Source: Micromonospora sp. C28SCA-DRY-2
Lineage (GTDB): Bacteria > Actinomycetota > Actinomycetes > Mycobacteriales > Micromonosporaceae
Length of the DNA stretch: 64,000 bases
Assembly: GCF_030519475.1 (NCBI RefSeq)
Contig: NZ_JAUMKD010000008.1
Span: forward strand, 62,001-126,000
Reading direction: 5' to 3'
Every line of letters starts with the position of its first letter. The stretch's first letter is position 1. Below, in pieces: positions 7,979-17,096 of this stretch. Made by a program: the position numbers and the translations under genes. The notes under the pieces were generated by a model. That model was not told where the DNA came from. It did not search any database and saw only the letters and a list, made by a program, of their open reading frames with translations.

Positions 7979-9487
7979 TCAGAAGGTGACCAGCGGGTCG
8001 CCCACGAAGTCGGCGATGAAGTTGACGAAGAAGAAGCCGAAGAAGATGACATTGACGATTAGCAGTGCGTGGTGCCACGAGCGGGGGCGCGCCGCGCGGG
8101 GCAGTCGGCGGTTCAGGTAGATCAGCATGAACGGGAAGATCAGTGCGCCCAGATTGGACATGTTCGCCGACCACTGCACCAGGCTGACCGGCAGCGCGAG
8201 GTGCAGGATGACCGCGATGATCACCAGTAGCAGGAGCATGAACGGGTAGTAGAACCGGCGGGGGTCGCCCTCCAGCAGGCGACGGAGCCGGGGACTGGTG
8301 GCGTGCGCGGCGTCGGTGGTCACCCGCACCATCGCCTCGAAGATGCCGAGCTGGGTGCTGAACAGGATCAGCACGCCGATCAGCAGCATGCCGTAGAACA
8401 TCACCTGCCCGTACTCGGGTTCCAGCGCGGTGGCCACGAAGGTGGGCACGGTGGCCGTGGTCGGCGTCTCGCCGGACAGCTCCACCGCCTGCGCCATGAG
8501 GATGGTGGGCAGCAGCATGCCCAGCATGGCGCCGACGAAGAAGATGCCCCACATGTCGGTGAGCAGCAGCCGGTACCAGCGCTTCCAGCGGGCGGCGTTG
8601 GCGGCGTCGTCCGGGAAGGTGACGCCGCTGGCGAGCAGCTCACGCCGGTCGCCGCGCAGGCCGGAGATGTAGCCGGTGCGGTAGCCCATGCCGTAGCCCT
8701 TGTCCCGGTAGTGGCCCATCACGTACCAGTTCAGGCCGGAGGCGAGCGCGGTGAAGCCGGCCAGCCCGCCCAGCTGGGTAGCGGTGATGCCGGCCGGCGG
8801 CGCGGCCGGGGTGAAGAACCCGCGGATGCCCTCCCACCACAGGCTGCCGGGCACCACGAGCAGGGTGATGAAGAGCAGGGCGACCAGGATGGTGCCGACC
8901 ATCAGCCAGTTGGCCAGCTCCAGCGTGCGGCTGATCCGTCGGGCCGCCGCCGTGATGAGGAAGACCAGCACCAGCAGGCCGATCGCCCAGAGCCGCGGCT
9001 CCTCGGCGCCGGCCGGCGGCACCTCGCCGTGGACCAGCGCGTACAGGCCCTGCCCGGCGGACGCGGCCCAGCCACCGGCGATGAACGCGAAGATGACCAG
9101 GAACACCGCCAGCGGCACCCACAGCAGGTAGCCGGGCGGCACGCGCCCCCATCCGACGACCGGCGCCTCGCCGGTGGCCATCACGTACCGGGACGACTCG
9201 ACGTTGTAGAACGTCTGGAGCACGGCCGACACGAGGATCACCCAGCCGACCCCGACGAAGCCGAACTGGCCCACCGCCTGCGGGCCGAGCAGCCACTCCC
9301 CGCTGCCGATGGAGATGCCGAGCGCGATCAGGCTCGGGCCGAGCGCGTACTTGAACAGCTGCGGAAGCCCGAGTTTGCGTACGCCGAACACCTCTTCCGG
9401 CTCGGGCAGGTCCGCCACGGCCAGCGGAGGGCGGCTCTTTCCCAGTGGATAGCTGCGGACGTCCGGGGCCTCAGTCACTTCGGTCAT
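7979..9487 (-). CDS. Atypical Nramp-like membrane transporter
   Basis: A 502-residue polytopic membrane protein (about 11-12 hydrophobic segments) with an Nramp/APC-like start, LGPSLIALGISIGSGEWLLGP. The canonical Nramp metal motif DPGN in TM1 is replaced by GSGE, and no MPH motif is seen in the TM6 region, where SGLNWYVMGHYRDKG occurs. Canonical Mn/Fe transport is therefore doubtful and the substrate is open. I chose the ATG at 9487 because AAGGAGG (9494-9500) precedes it by 6 nt; in-frame codons further upstream lack a ribosome site. It is convergent with glcF, which gives only weak functional context. Confidence 0.8.
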   Translation of the reverse strand: MTEVTEAPDVRSYPLGKSRPPLAVADLPEPEEVFGVRKLGLPQLFKYALGPSLIALGISIGSGEWLLGPQAVGQFGFVGVGWVILVSAVLQTFYNVESSRYVMATGEAPVVGWGRVPPGYLLWVPLAVFLVIFAFIAGGWAASAGQGLYALVHGEVPPAGAEEPRLWAIGLLVLVFLITAAARRISRTLELANWLMVGTILVALLFITLLVVPGSLWWEGIRGFFTPAAPPAGITATQLGGLAGFTALASGLNWYVMGHYRDKGYGMGYRTGYISGLRGDRRELLASGVTFPDDAANAARWKRWYRLLLTDMWGIFFVGAMLGMLLPTILMAQAVELSGETPTTATVPTFVATALEPEYGQVMFYGMLLIGVLILFSTQLGIFEAMVRVTTDAAHATSPRLRRLLEGDPRRFYYPFMLLLLVIIAVILHLALPVSLVQWSANMSNLGALIFPFMLIYLNRRLPRAARPRSWHHALLIVNVIFFGFFFVNFIADFVGDPLVTF

Positions 9488-9855
9488 GAAGAACCTCCTT
9501 ATGGGAAGGGCCCCCTGATCAATCGTCATACTTCGTTAACCCGGAAGCAATAACTGTTCTGCGCGCGACGATTTTCTGATCATTTCGCGGCGCATCCGGA
9601 AATGATCGTCGGACCGCGTCGATGATCCGCGCCGCCACCGGTGGCCGGCCGGAAGCCCTCGATCCCGGCGGAACCGGGCCGGTCAGTAGATAGGGATTTC
9701 CCCGATTCGGCGACGGTGGTGGGAAAGCTAGCGTCGAGGCGTGCCGAACCGTCCGGGGCGACGGTGACGGCGGCGACCGGTGGGCGGCCCGGCCGAGCGG
9801 ACCGGGGGCGGTCGGCGCCCGGTGTCGTCGACGCGTACGAGAGCGAGGGGTGGAC
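9488..9855. other. Divergent intergenic region, Nramp-like gene and lipoprotein
   Basis: This 368-bp stretch is markedly more A/T-rich near 9500-9610 than its surroundings, as expected for promoters. It holds the strong ribosome site of the Nramp-like gene, a 9-bp inverted repeat at 9578-9607 and several TGATCA-type half sites. No further gene was found. Confidence 0.6.
9578..9607. promoter_or_regulatory. 9-bp inverted repeat upstream of the Nramp-like gene
   Basis: GATCATTTC (9578-9586) and its exact complement GAAATGATC (9599-9607) are separated by 12 nt, in an A/T-rich patch about 90 bp before the Nramp-like start. It could be an operator or an RNA hairpin; nothing decides between them. 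Confidence 0.4.
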
Positions 9856-10368
9856 ATGCGGCGGTGGATCGCGCCGGCGGCCTTGGCGGTCGCGCTGGCT
9901 CTGACCGGCTGCGGTGGCTCCGACGGGCCGGACGGTTCGCCCGGGGCGGCGGAGCAGGTCGACGGTGGCGACGGCCTCGTCGACGGCGACCCGGCGGCCG
10001 TCGAGCGCCCGTCCTGCCCGTTCACCCCGGAGCGTGCCTCGGACCTCGTCGGGCGGACGATGCACGCCGACGGCAACTGCCTGTTCCGTGACGACAACGG
10101 GGTCGCGATCCTGACCATCACCCTCGCCTCCGAGGTGGCCGGTCAGGCGACCTACGACTACAGCAGGGAGCAGGCCGGTAAGCGGTTCGAGCGGGTGTCC
10201 GACATCGACCGGGGCGACCAGGGCTACCTCGCCGCCGGCGGGACCGAAGCCGAGGCCGTGGTGATCAGCCAGGCGGGTGCCTACACGGTGCAGATCAGCA
10301 GCTTCAACGACGACGCCGCCGCCAACGAGGCGCTGCTGCGCAAGCTGGTCGACGCGATCCCCGCCTGA
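9856..10368 (+). CDS. Secreted lipoprotein of unknown function
   Basis: A 170-residue protein with a clear lipoprotein signal: MRRW, a hydrophobic stretch, then the lipobox LTGC with Cys19. After a Gly/Asp-rich linker, the mature part has an acidic, mainly beta-type domain with a Cys pair (SCPFTPE and GNCLF). This resembles small actinobacterial DUF3558-like lipoproteins in size and layout, but I cannot assign it. I prefer the ATG at 9856 over the GTG at 9850 because AGGGG lies 5 nt upstream of it. It is monocistronic with a hairpin after the stop. Confidence 0.75.
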   Translation: MRRWIAPAALAVALALTGCGGSDGPDGSPGAAEQVDGGDGLVDGDPAAVERPSCPFTPERASDLVGRTMHADGNCLFRDDNGVAILTITLASEVAGQATYDYSREQAGKRFERVSDIDRGDQGYLAAGGTEAEAVVISQAGAYTVQISSFNDDAAANEALLRKLVDAIPA

Positions 10369-10380
10369 TCCCGACAGCCG

Positions 10381-10412
10381 GCGGCCGGGGCGGTCGACGC
10401 CGCCCCGGCCGC
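10381..10412. terminator. Bidirectional terminator hairpin
   Basis: A perfect 13-bp stem (arms 10381-10393 and 10400-10412) with a 6-nt loop lies between the convergent lipoprotein and carboxypeptidase genes. No T-tract. Confidence 0.75.
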
Positions 10413-10422
10413 GCTGCCCTGG

Positions 10423-11670
10423 TCAGTCGGCGGCGGTGTCCCAGCCGTAGTCGGGCAGGTCGAAGAAGTCGTCCCCGTCGACCCGGTCAACGGTGCCGTC
10501 GGCCAGGCCGGCGAGCAGCGACTCCACCCCGGTACGCACGCTCTCCACCAGCATGCCGTGCTGCTTCTGGCCCAGGTCGTCCTGCTGGCCGCGCACCTCG
10601 AACAGCACCGTCCCGGTGCCGTTGAGGGCGAACGCGGACCGGCCCTGACCCGCGTACTCGCGGGCGTCCGGGTGGAAGTACCGGCCCACCGCGGCCAGCT
10701 TGGACTGGTTGCCGTACTTCGCCAGCAGGCCGTTGGCAACGGTGAGGGCGTACCGGCGGGACTTGTCCTGGTCGAGCGCCGGCCAGGCCGCCCGGTACGC
10801 GGCGCCGTCCTGCACGCCCAGCGGCGGGTAGTCCAGCGACACGGAGATCAGCCGGCCGTCCTGCTCGCCACCGGTGAGCCGGTCGCACGGGCCCATGTGG
10901 TGCAGGTCCACGTACGCGTCGACGGCGCCCTTCTCGGCGCGCAGCCCGACGTAGACGTCCCGGATCGCGCGCGACTCGGGGGAGAGGAAGAACCCGGCGT
11001 CGGTGTCCCGCCCGGGCAGGTCGGCGGCCCGCGGCACGTAGTCGAGGTCCGGGTTGAAGTCCCGGTTGAGGTCGTAGCCGGGCAGGTCGATGCCGTCCCC
11101 GCTGAGCCGGTGGTACCAGGCCCGGGGTGCGCCGGCCAGCTGCGGGAACTGCGCCACGGTCTCGTCCCAGGACCGCACGTTCATCCGCCGGTTGAGTTCC
11201 CCGCCGTCGGGGTTGACCATCGGCATCGCCACGAAGGTGATCTCGTTCAGGATGCTCCGGGTCTGCGCGTCGCCGCTGCTGCCGAGGTGCTTGAGGATCC
11301 CGAGCAGGGCCTCGGTGCCGGTGCGCTCGTTGCCGTGGATGGCGCTGGTGACCAGCAGCACCTTGTCGCCGGTGCCGACCCGGGCCGCCCACAGCTCCCG
11401 GCCCTGCGGGGAGTGCCCGACCACCTCGACGTCCACCCGTCCGCCGCTGGTCTGTTCGATCTGCGCCAACCGCTGGCCCACCTGCTCGTGGTTGCTCCAG
11501 CCGGACCAGGACGGGTCGTCGGCGGTCCGGCAGCTGCCCTCGCCCGGCCCCTCGGGCGCGGCGGCCGAGACGGGCGGGGCGGCGAGGATCGAGCCGGCCA
11601 GCGCCGTCAGCGCGACGGCGGCCAGCGCCTTCCGGGGTCGGAGAATCGTCGGCGTCGAATGAAACTGCAC
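10423..11670 (-). CDS. Secreted M14 zinc carboxypeptidase
   Basis: A 415-residue protein with an export signal (about residues 1-37: basic start, hydrophobic core, APPVSAAAPE cleavage region). The M14 peptidase signature is complete: HGNE with zinc ligands His112 and Glu115, the substrate-binding LNRDF at 201-205, the third zinc His in VDLHH (about 257), and the catalytic Glu in FEVRGQ (358). It should remove C-terminal residues from peptides outside the cell. The start is GTG with AGGAG at 5-nt spacing. A single pair of Cys residues (47, 262) could form a disulfide. Confidence 0.92.
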   Translation of the reverse strand: MQFHSTPTILRPRKALAAVALTALAGSILAAPPVSAAAPEGPGEGSCRTADDPSWSGWSNHEQVGQRLAQIEQTSGGRVDVEVVGHSPQGRELWAARVGTGDKVLLVTSAIHGNERTGTEALLGILKHLGSSGDAQTRSILNEITFVAMPMVNPDGGELNRRMNVRSWDETVAQFPQLAGAPRAWYHRLSGDGIDLPGYDLNRDFNPDLDYVPRAADLPGRDTDAGFFLSPESRAIRDVYVGLRAEKGAVDAYVDLHHMGPCDRLTGGEQDGRLISVSLDYPPLGVQDGAAYRAAWPALDQDKSRRYALTVANGLLAKYGNQSKLAAVGRYFHPDAREYAGQGRSAFALNGTGTVLFEVRGQQDDLGQKQHGMLVESVRTGVESLLAGLADGTVDRVDGDDFFDLPDYGWDTAAD

Positions 11671-12028
11671 GCGTGCTCCTTTCCTGGACCCACGCCGGCG
11701 CCGGGCGCGGACCGGATCGGGGAGCGCCCGGGAGTAATCACCGGTGGGTTGGGTCGATCCTTTCCGGCAGGTGGCCGGGATGCAACGGAATCCTTCGATT
11801 TTTCTGTGGTCTGTGCAGAATTCCTACGAGTGCCGAAATGCCGGGGCGGTCGCGCGCCGGCGAAGCCGACAATCGTCCCACCCGCCGCGTCCGGGCCCGA
11901 GAACGCCGACCGCGGCGAGCGCACTTTCGCCGTTCGCCGCCGCCCGCACCGCCGGTCGGGCCATGATGGCCGCGGAGCCACCCCGGCGGGCCCCCGCGTG
12001 CCGGTGACGGATGAACGGGGGAGTTGAC
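11671..12028. other. Divergent promoter region, no gene
   Basis: 358 bp between the carboxypeptidase and acyl-CoA synthetase starts. An A/T-richer patch at about 11790-11840 probably carries the promoters. I see no convincing palindrome, RNA element or coding sequence. Confidence 0.5.
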
Positions 12029-13861
12029 GTGCAGGACGTGTCGGTCGAACCGGTGGTCGCCGAGGCCCGGTCGGTGGGCCTGGCCGACGTGGTGTGGGAG
12101 AACGCCGAGACGGCGCCCGAGACGGTGCAGTTCCTGCGCCCGGACCCGGTGCCCCGGTCCTGGCCGGCGCCGCGCCCGCTGCGTACCGGCCCGCAGCCGG
12201 TGACCTGCCGGCAGTTCCGCGACGACGTGCTCGCCCTGGCCCGCGGGTTCGTCGCCGCCGGCATCGGCCACGGCGACCGGGTCGGGCTGATGAGCCGCAC
12301 CCGCTACGAGTGGACGCTCGTCGACTATGCGTTGTGGTCGATCGGCGCGGTCACCGTGCCGATCTACGACACCTCCAGCGCCGACCAGCTGCGGTGGATC
12401 CTCACCGACTCCGGCGCGGTCGGCTGCGTGCTGGAGACCGGTGGGCACGCCGGGATGCTCGCCGGCTTCCGGGACGACCTGCCGGCGCTGCGCCGGGTGT
12501 GGCGGATCGACGGCGGCGACCTGATCGCCCTGGCCGGGGAGGGCCGCGCCGTCGACGACGCGCGGGTGGACGCCCGGCGGCGCGCGGTGACCGGCGGGGA
12601 CGTCGCGACCATCGTGTACACCAGCGGCACCACCGGCCGGCCGAAGGGCTGCGTGCTGACCCACCGCAACATCCACTGCGACGTCACCGGCGCGGTCGAG
12701 GTGCTGCGGGACCTGCTGCACCCGGGCGCCTCGACGGTGCTGTTCCTGCCGCTGGCGCACGCGTTCGCCCGGCTGATCCAGGTCGGCATGGTGCAGAGCC
12801 GGGCCACCATGGTGCACAGCGCCGACATGAGCGGCGTGCTCGACCAACTGCGCAGGTACCGCCCCACGTTCATCCTGGCGGTGCCCCGGATGTTCGAGAA
12901 GATGTACAACCGGGCCCGGCAGAAGGCCGACGAGGCCAACCGGGCGCGGTTGTTCGAGCTCGCCGACCGGGTGGCGGTGCGCTACAGCCGGGCGCTGGAC
13001 GCCCCGCGCGGGCCCGGGCCGCTGCTGCGCCTGGCGCACGCGGTCTTCGAGCTGCTGGCGTACCGGAAGCTGCGCGCGACCCTCGGCGGGCGGTGCCGGT
13101 TGGCGATCGTCGGCGGGGCGCCGCTGGCGGACCGGCTCGGGCACTTCTTCCGGGGCGCGGGGATGGCGCTGCTGGAGGGGTACGGGCTGACCGAGACCTC
13201 GCCGGCGCTGACGGTCAACCCCCCGTCGGCCATGCGCATCGGCACCGCCGGACGCCCGATACCCGGCGTGCGGATCCGCGTCGCCGCCGACGGTGAGATC
13301 CTCGCGCACGGCCCGGTGGTCTTCCCCGGCTACTGGAACAACCCCGACGCCACCCGGGAGACGTTCACCAGCGACGGCTGGTTGCGCACCGGCGACCTCG
13401 GCGGCCTCGACCAGGACGGCTATCTGCGGATCACCGGCCGGAAGAAGGAGATCATGGTGACCGCGGCCGGGAAGAACCTCGCGCCGGCGCCGATCGAGGA
13501 CGCGATCCGCGAGCATCCGCTGGTGAGCCAGGTGATGCTGGTCGGCGACCGCCGCCCGTACGTGACCGCGCTGGTCACCGTCGACGAGCACGCCTGGTCG
13601 CGGTGGCGGGCCGCGCGCGGCCTGCCCGACCTGCCGGTCGCCGAGCAGCGCGACAACCCGGAGTTGCGCGGCGAGATCCAGTCCGCCGTGGACCGGGCGA
13701 ACGCGACGGTGTCCCGGGCGGAACAGGTCAAGACCTTCCGGATCCTGCCGCGCGACCTCACCGAGGCCGAAGGCGAACTCACCCCGACGCTGAAGATCAA
13801 ACGCGAGGCGGTGGCGACGCGCTACGCCGACGAGATCGAGGCGCTGTACCGGGGGCACTGA
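12029..13861 (+). CDS. Long-chain fatty-acid-CoA ligase (FadD15-like)
   Basis: An AMP-forming acyl-CoA synthetase of about 610 residues. The ATP/AMP loop YTSGTTGRPKG starts near residue 197, the GYGLTETSP motif is present in the core, and the hinge TGRKKEIMVTAAGKN precedes the C-terminal domain with its late catalytic Lys (TLKIKR). It activates long-chain fatty acids to CoA esters. An ATG at 12011 is in frame, but GTG 12029 is better placed: GGGGGAG (12016-12022) lies 6 nt before it. The gene is convergent with the FUSC-type gene 17 bp downstream. Confidence 0.9.
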   Translation: MQDVSVEPVVAEARSVGLADVVWENAETAPETVQFLRPDPVPRSWPAPRPLRTGPQPVTCRQFRDDVLALARGFVAAGIGHGDRVGLMSRTRYEWTLVDYALWSIGAVTVPIYDTSSADQLRWILTDSGAVGCVLETGGHAGMLAGFRDDLPALRRVWRIDGGDLIALAGEGRAVDDARVDARRRAVTGGDVATIVYTSGTTGRPKGCVLTHRNIHCDVTGAVEVLRDLLHPGASTVLFLPLAHAFARLIQVGMVQSRATMVHSADMSGVLDQLRRYRPTFILAVPRMFEKMYNRARQKADEANRARLFELADRVAVRYSRALDAPRGPGPLLRLAHAVFELLAYRKLRATLGGRCRLAIVGGAPLADRLGHFFRGAGMALLEGYGLTETSPALTVNPPSAMRIGTAGRPIPGVRIRVAADGEILAHGPVVFPGYWNNPDATRETFTSDGWLRTGDLGGLDQDGYLRITGRKKEIMVTAAGKNLAPAPIEDAIREHPLVSQVMLVGDRRPYVTALVTVDEHAWSRWRAARGLPDLPVAEQRDNPELRGEIQSAVDRANATVSRAEQVKTFRILPRDLTEAEGELTPTLKIKREAVATRYADEIEALYRGH

Positions 13862-13878
13862 CCGCACCCGGGCCCCGG

Positions 13879-16158
13879 TCAGCCGGGAGCGTGCCGCGAC
13901 CGCTCCGCTGGCCTTCCGAGCCGGCCGAGGGTCTCGGCGAGACCGGCGAGCCACAGGTCGACCTCGACGAGGTGGCGGACCGGCAGACCGGCGCCGCGAC
14001 CGTCGAGCGCCGGACGGATCCGGTCGAGGGCCTCGGGGCAGCGCGCCGGGGTGGCCACCGGGCCGGGGGGCCCGCCCTCGGCGAGCCGCTGCGCGGCCTC
14101 CCGGTACGCCGACCGCAGCCGCTGCGCGGAGTCCCGCAGCAGCGCCGCCGCGCCGGGCCACCCGGCCAGGCAGCCGGGCGGGTTGCGGCGCAACAGCGAC
14201 TCCGCGCCCCGCACCACGTGCTGCCCGGCGGCCAGCACGCCCTGCCAGTCCACCTGGCTGAGCCGCGGGTCGGGTCGCTCGCCGTGGTACTGGAGGTAGG
14301 AGGCGTCGGCCAGCACCAACGCCCGGCGCGCCCGCCCGAGGGCCGGCTCCGGCGACCCGTCGCCGAGCACCGCCTCGACCGTCCGCCCGATCACCTCCGC
14401 GCCGGCCGCCAACTGGCCGGCCACGTTGCGGCGCAGGTCGTGACTCGCCCCCCGGGGCCAGAGCAGCACCCCGGCGAGCACCCCGACCGCCCCGCCGAGC
14501 AGGACGTCCACCAGCCGGACCTCGGCGAGCCGCCAGCCCTCCGGCGCGAGCTGCGCGAAGACGAAGGTGAGCAGCACGGTGAACATGGCCTGCGCCCAGG
14601 CCGGACCCAGCAGCCGGCCGACCGAGAACGCCAGCACCATGGCGACCGGCAGCGCGACCGCGTAGATCACCGCCCGGTCGGCGACGAACATCAGCGCGCC
14701 GCTGGCGGCGGCGCCGGCGATCGTGCCGAGCAGCGCCGGCCGCAACGCCGTACGGGTGTCCGCGGCCGAGGTGCGCAGGACGGTGAGGGTGGCCAGCAGC
14801 ACCCAGAAGCCGTGCTGGAGGTCCAGCGTCCCGGCGACCACCCGGGCGGCGGCCAGCGCCACCGCCAGGCGCAGCGCCGTCTGGACCGGGGCGGCGCGCA
14901 GCGTCAGGTGGGCCCGCAACTGCCGCCAGTACCACACCCACGGCCCGTGCCGGGCCTCGTCGACCGACCCCGGGTGGGCGGCTGCCGCGGTCTGCGGGTG
15001 ACCCGTGTGCGACCCGGCGGCGGTGGCCAGCAGCCGGACCTGGTCGGCGAGGGCCAGCGCGGTCGCGTCCCGGCACATCCGGGGCAGGTCCGGCGGCTCG
15101 TGCGGATCGGCCGGGTAGTCGGACTCGGCCCGCCGGACCGCCACCGCCAGGTCGTCCAGCGGCACCGGCGGCCCGCCGGCACGGAGGCGGTGGCCGGCGG
15201 CGCGGGTCGTCTCGGCGCAGCGGCGCGACAGGCGTACCGCCGCGGGGTCGGGGACCGGGCGCGACGGTGCCATCGCGGCCAACCGGTCCGCGATCACCAG
15301 GATCTCCTGCGCCGCGGCGGCGGCGGCCCGTAGCGCCCGGTCACCCGCACCGGCCGAGGTCGGCCGCTGGGGCGCGGGCAGGTCGGCGATCCGCAGGCCG
15401 GCCACCGCCGCGGCCGCCCGGTCGCGCGGCGCCTCCAGGTCGTGCCCCGCCTCCAGGTCGTGCCCCGCCGCCAGGTCGTGCCCCGCCTCCAGGTCGTGTC
15501 GCGCGTCCAGGTCGTGCCGCTCGCCGGTCGGGCCGGTGTGGGCGGCGGCCGTCGCGTCCAGCAGCGCCGCGAGGTCGTCCGCCGCCCGGGCCAGCCGGCG
15601 CCGGTAGGGGACCGGGACCGGATCCGGCCAGAGCACCACCTCGGCGGCGGCGAGCAGCGCCACCCCGAGGGTCACGCCGCCGAGCCGGGCCGGCAGGGTC
15701 GCCGGCTGGTACGGCGGGAAGGAGGCCAGGATGTAGAAGAGCTGGAACGCGCTGGCCAGCCCGAGCAGGCGCGGCCCGCCGACCCCGGCGAACACCACGG
15801 CGAAGCCGACGACCAGCATGCCCGCGGCGGCCGCCCAGGTGTCGCCGGCCAGCAGGGTGCCCGCCGTGATCAGCGCCCAGGCCACCGGGAGCGCCGCCAG
15901 CAGGGTCCCGGCCCGCTCCCGGGCCGCGCCGGGCAGCTCGACGAACATCCCGGTGGCGATGGTGCCGAACAGCGCGTACGTGGCCAGCACGGCATCGCCG
16001 AGGCCGTACCGGCAGGCGTAGAAGACGCCGGCGGCGACCAGGGTCAGCCGGGCGGCCCGGCGCAGCACCGCGTACCCCGGGTCACGCCGCCGGAGCCGGC
16101 CCAGGAGGCTGGTTCCGAGCACGTTGCCCCCCGGTTCGTGGTCCGCACCCCCGGTCAC
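13879..16158 (-). CDS. FUSC-family (YccS/aromatic-acid-exporter-like) membrane protein
   Basis: A protein of about 759 residues with the double architecture of the FUSC family: two blocks of about five to six membrane segments (about 30-185 and 420-560), each followed by a soluble region. Relatives are proposed exporters, for example of aromatic acids, but the substrate here is unknown. Between the first membrane block and its soluble part lies a repeat region of five six-residue units of the xHDLxA type, encoded by an 18-bp tandem repeat. The GTG at 16158 has no clear ribosome site; a GTG 12 codons later follows GGGGGG and is an alternative start. Confidence 0.82.
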   Translation of the reverse strand: MTGGADHEPGGNVLGTSLLGRLRRRDPGYAVLRRAARLTLVAAGVFYACRYGLGDAVLATYALFGTIATGMFVELPGAARERAGTLLAALPVAWALITAGTLLAGDTWAAAAGMLVVGFAVVFAGVGGPRLLGLASAFQLFYILASFPPYQPATLPARLGGVTLGVALLAAAEVVLWPDPVPVPYRRRLARAADDLAALLDATAAAHTGPTGERHDLDARHDLEAGHDLAAGHDLEAGHDLEAPRDRAAAAVAGLRIADLPAPQRPTSAGAGDRALRAAAAAAQEILVIADRLAAMAPSRPVPDPAAVRLSRRCAETTRAAGHRLRAGGPPVPLDDLAVAVRRAESDYPADPHEPPDLPRMCRDATALALADQVRLLATAAGSHTGHPQTAAAAHPGSVDEARHGPWVWYWRQLRAHLTLRAAPVQTALRLAVALAAARVVAGTLDLQHGFWVLLATLTVLRTSAADTRTALRPALLGTIAGAAASGALMFVADRAVIYAVALPVAMVLAFSVGRLLGPAWAQAMFTVLLTFVFAQLAPEGWRLAEVRLVDVLLGGAVGVLAGVLLWPRGASHDLRRNVAGQLAAGAEVIGRTVEAVLGDGSPEPALGRARRALVLADASYLQYHGERPDPRLSQVDWQGVLAAGQHVVRGAESLLRRNPPGCLAGWPGAAALLRDSAQRLRSAYREAAQRLAEGGPPGPVATPARCPEALDRIRPALDGRGAGLPVRHLVEVDLWLAGLAETLGRLGRPAERSRHAPG
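15431..15520. repeat. Five 18-bp tandem repeats inside the FUSC gene
   Basis: Five contiguous 18-bp units (consensus GCCTCCAGGTCGTGCCCC on the plus strand) begin at 15431, 15449, 15467, 15485 and 15503, with one to a few changes per unit. They encode GHDLEA-like hexapeptides. Because 18 is a multiple of 3, unit number can change without breaking the frame. Confidence 0.9.
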
Positions 16159-16279
16159 CCATCATCGCGGGAACCACCCGCCGTGGACCGGCTTTGCCGG
16201 CAAATCGCGCGGGCGGTCGCCGGTCCGCGCCGAGGTCGGGGAGCGGCGGCCGGGCGGTCAGGGGGAGGCGGCCGGGCCG

Positions 16280-16999
16280 TCAGGCGGGCTGGTCGAGGAT
16301 GGCGCTGAAGCGCTCCTCGGCCAGGTCGAGCTGGTCGAGGATGTGCCGCTTGACCGGGGCCGACAGCGGGGTGTCCGGGCGGGTGACGAGGTCGCGGAAG
16401 ACCGGCACCAGCGGCCGGTACTTCGCCGCCGACGAGGCCACCTTCGGGCCGACGGTGTGGATCACGCCCACCCCGTTGTCGGTGAAGTCGGAGACCTTGA
16501 TGACCCGGGCCCAGGGCTCGCGCTCCAGGCTCGCCGCCACATGCTCGCGGTACTGCTCGTGCCGGTCGCGCCCCGGGTCGTACGCCGGGTTGGTGACCGC
16601 CGCGACCAGGCGGGCCACCCGCGGGCCGAACCGGTCGGCGAGGGTGGCCAGCGCCGCCGTCGTCGGGTCGGCGACCTCCTCGTCGCCGGCCAACTCGTCG
16701 GGGTGGTCCTCGACCGCGTCGTGCAGCAGCCCGGCGACGATCACGTCCACGTCGCGCACCTGGTAGTGGTGCATCATCCGGATCGCCACCCGCAGCAGGT
16801 GGTTGAGGTACGGCTCGCGTACCCGCCGGTCGTCGCGGTGCAGGTCGGCGGCGAGGTCGAGGGCGGCGGTGAGCCGCTGCCGGGCGGGTTCGTCGAACGC
16901 CCGGATCTCCAGCCGGAACCGTTCCAGCAGGCCGGGTTCGCCGTGGATCTCGGTGATCGCGTGCATCGGCATGGTGGCCAGGTACGCGGGGAAGTCCAT
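16280..16999 (-). CDS. HD-domain hydrolase, RelA/SpoT (MESH1)-like
   Basis: A 239-residue protein with the spaced metal-site residues of HD hydrolases: His54 (DLHRDDRR), His67 (NHLLRVA), HDAVED at 93-98 and KVSDFTDN with Asp171 and Asn175. The order and spacing resemble the hydrolase domain of SpoT and small alarmone hydrolases, so (p)ppGpp or NADPH phosphohydrolase activity is possible but not established. The ATG at 16999 lies 6 nt after a TATAAG hexamer, which suggests a leaderless transcript. Confidence 0.78.
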   Translation of the reverse strand: MDFPAYLATMPMHAITEIHGEPGLLERFRLEIRAFDEPARQRLTAALDLAADLHRDDRRVREPYLNHLLRVAIRMMHHYQVRDVDVIVAGLLHDAVEDHPDELAGDEEVADPTTAALATLADRFGPRVARLVAAVTNPAYDPGRDRHEQYREHVAASLEREPWARVIKVSDFTDNGVGVIHTVGPKVASSAAKYRPLVPVFRDLVTRPDTPLSAPVKRHILDQLDLAEERFSAILDQPA

Positions 17000-17005
17000 G
17001 CGTCA

Positions 17006-17011
17006 CTTATA
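17006..17011 (-). promoter_or_regulatory. -10 element of a probable leaderless promoter (HD hydrolase)
   Basis: TATAAG on the minus strand is followed by 6 nt and then the ATG at 16999, the geometry of leaderless actinobacterial transcripts. No Shine-Dalgarno sequence is present. A -35 box is not obvious. Confidence 0.5.
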
Positions 17012-17096
17012 GCGGATCTTCACCACGGGTCCGGTCCGGCGGTCGGCCACCCGACGGGCGGGGCCGGCGACCGCCGACCCCACCCGCGGCGGCGGG

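Noticed and set aside
13862..13878. Terminator between the acyl-CoA synthetase and the FUSC gene.
   Set aside because: The 17-bp gap holds no convincing inverted repeat.
16188..16200. CCGGC-TTT-GCCGG mini-hairpin between the FUSC and HD genes.
   Set aside because: A 5-bp stem is common by chance at this GC content and no function is indicated.
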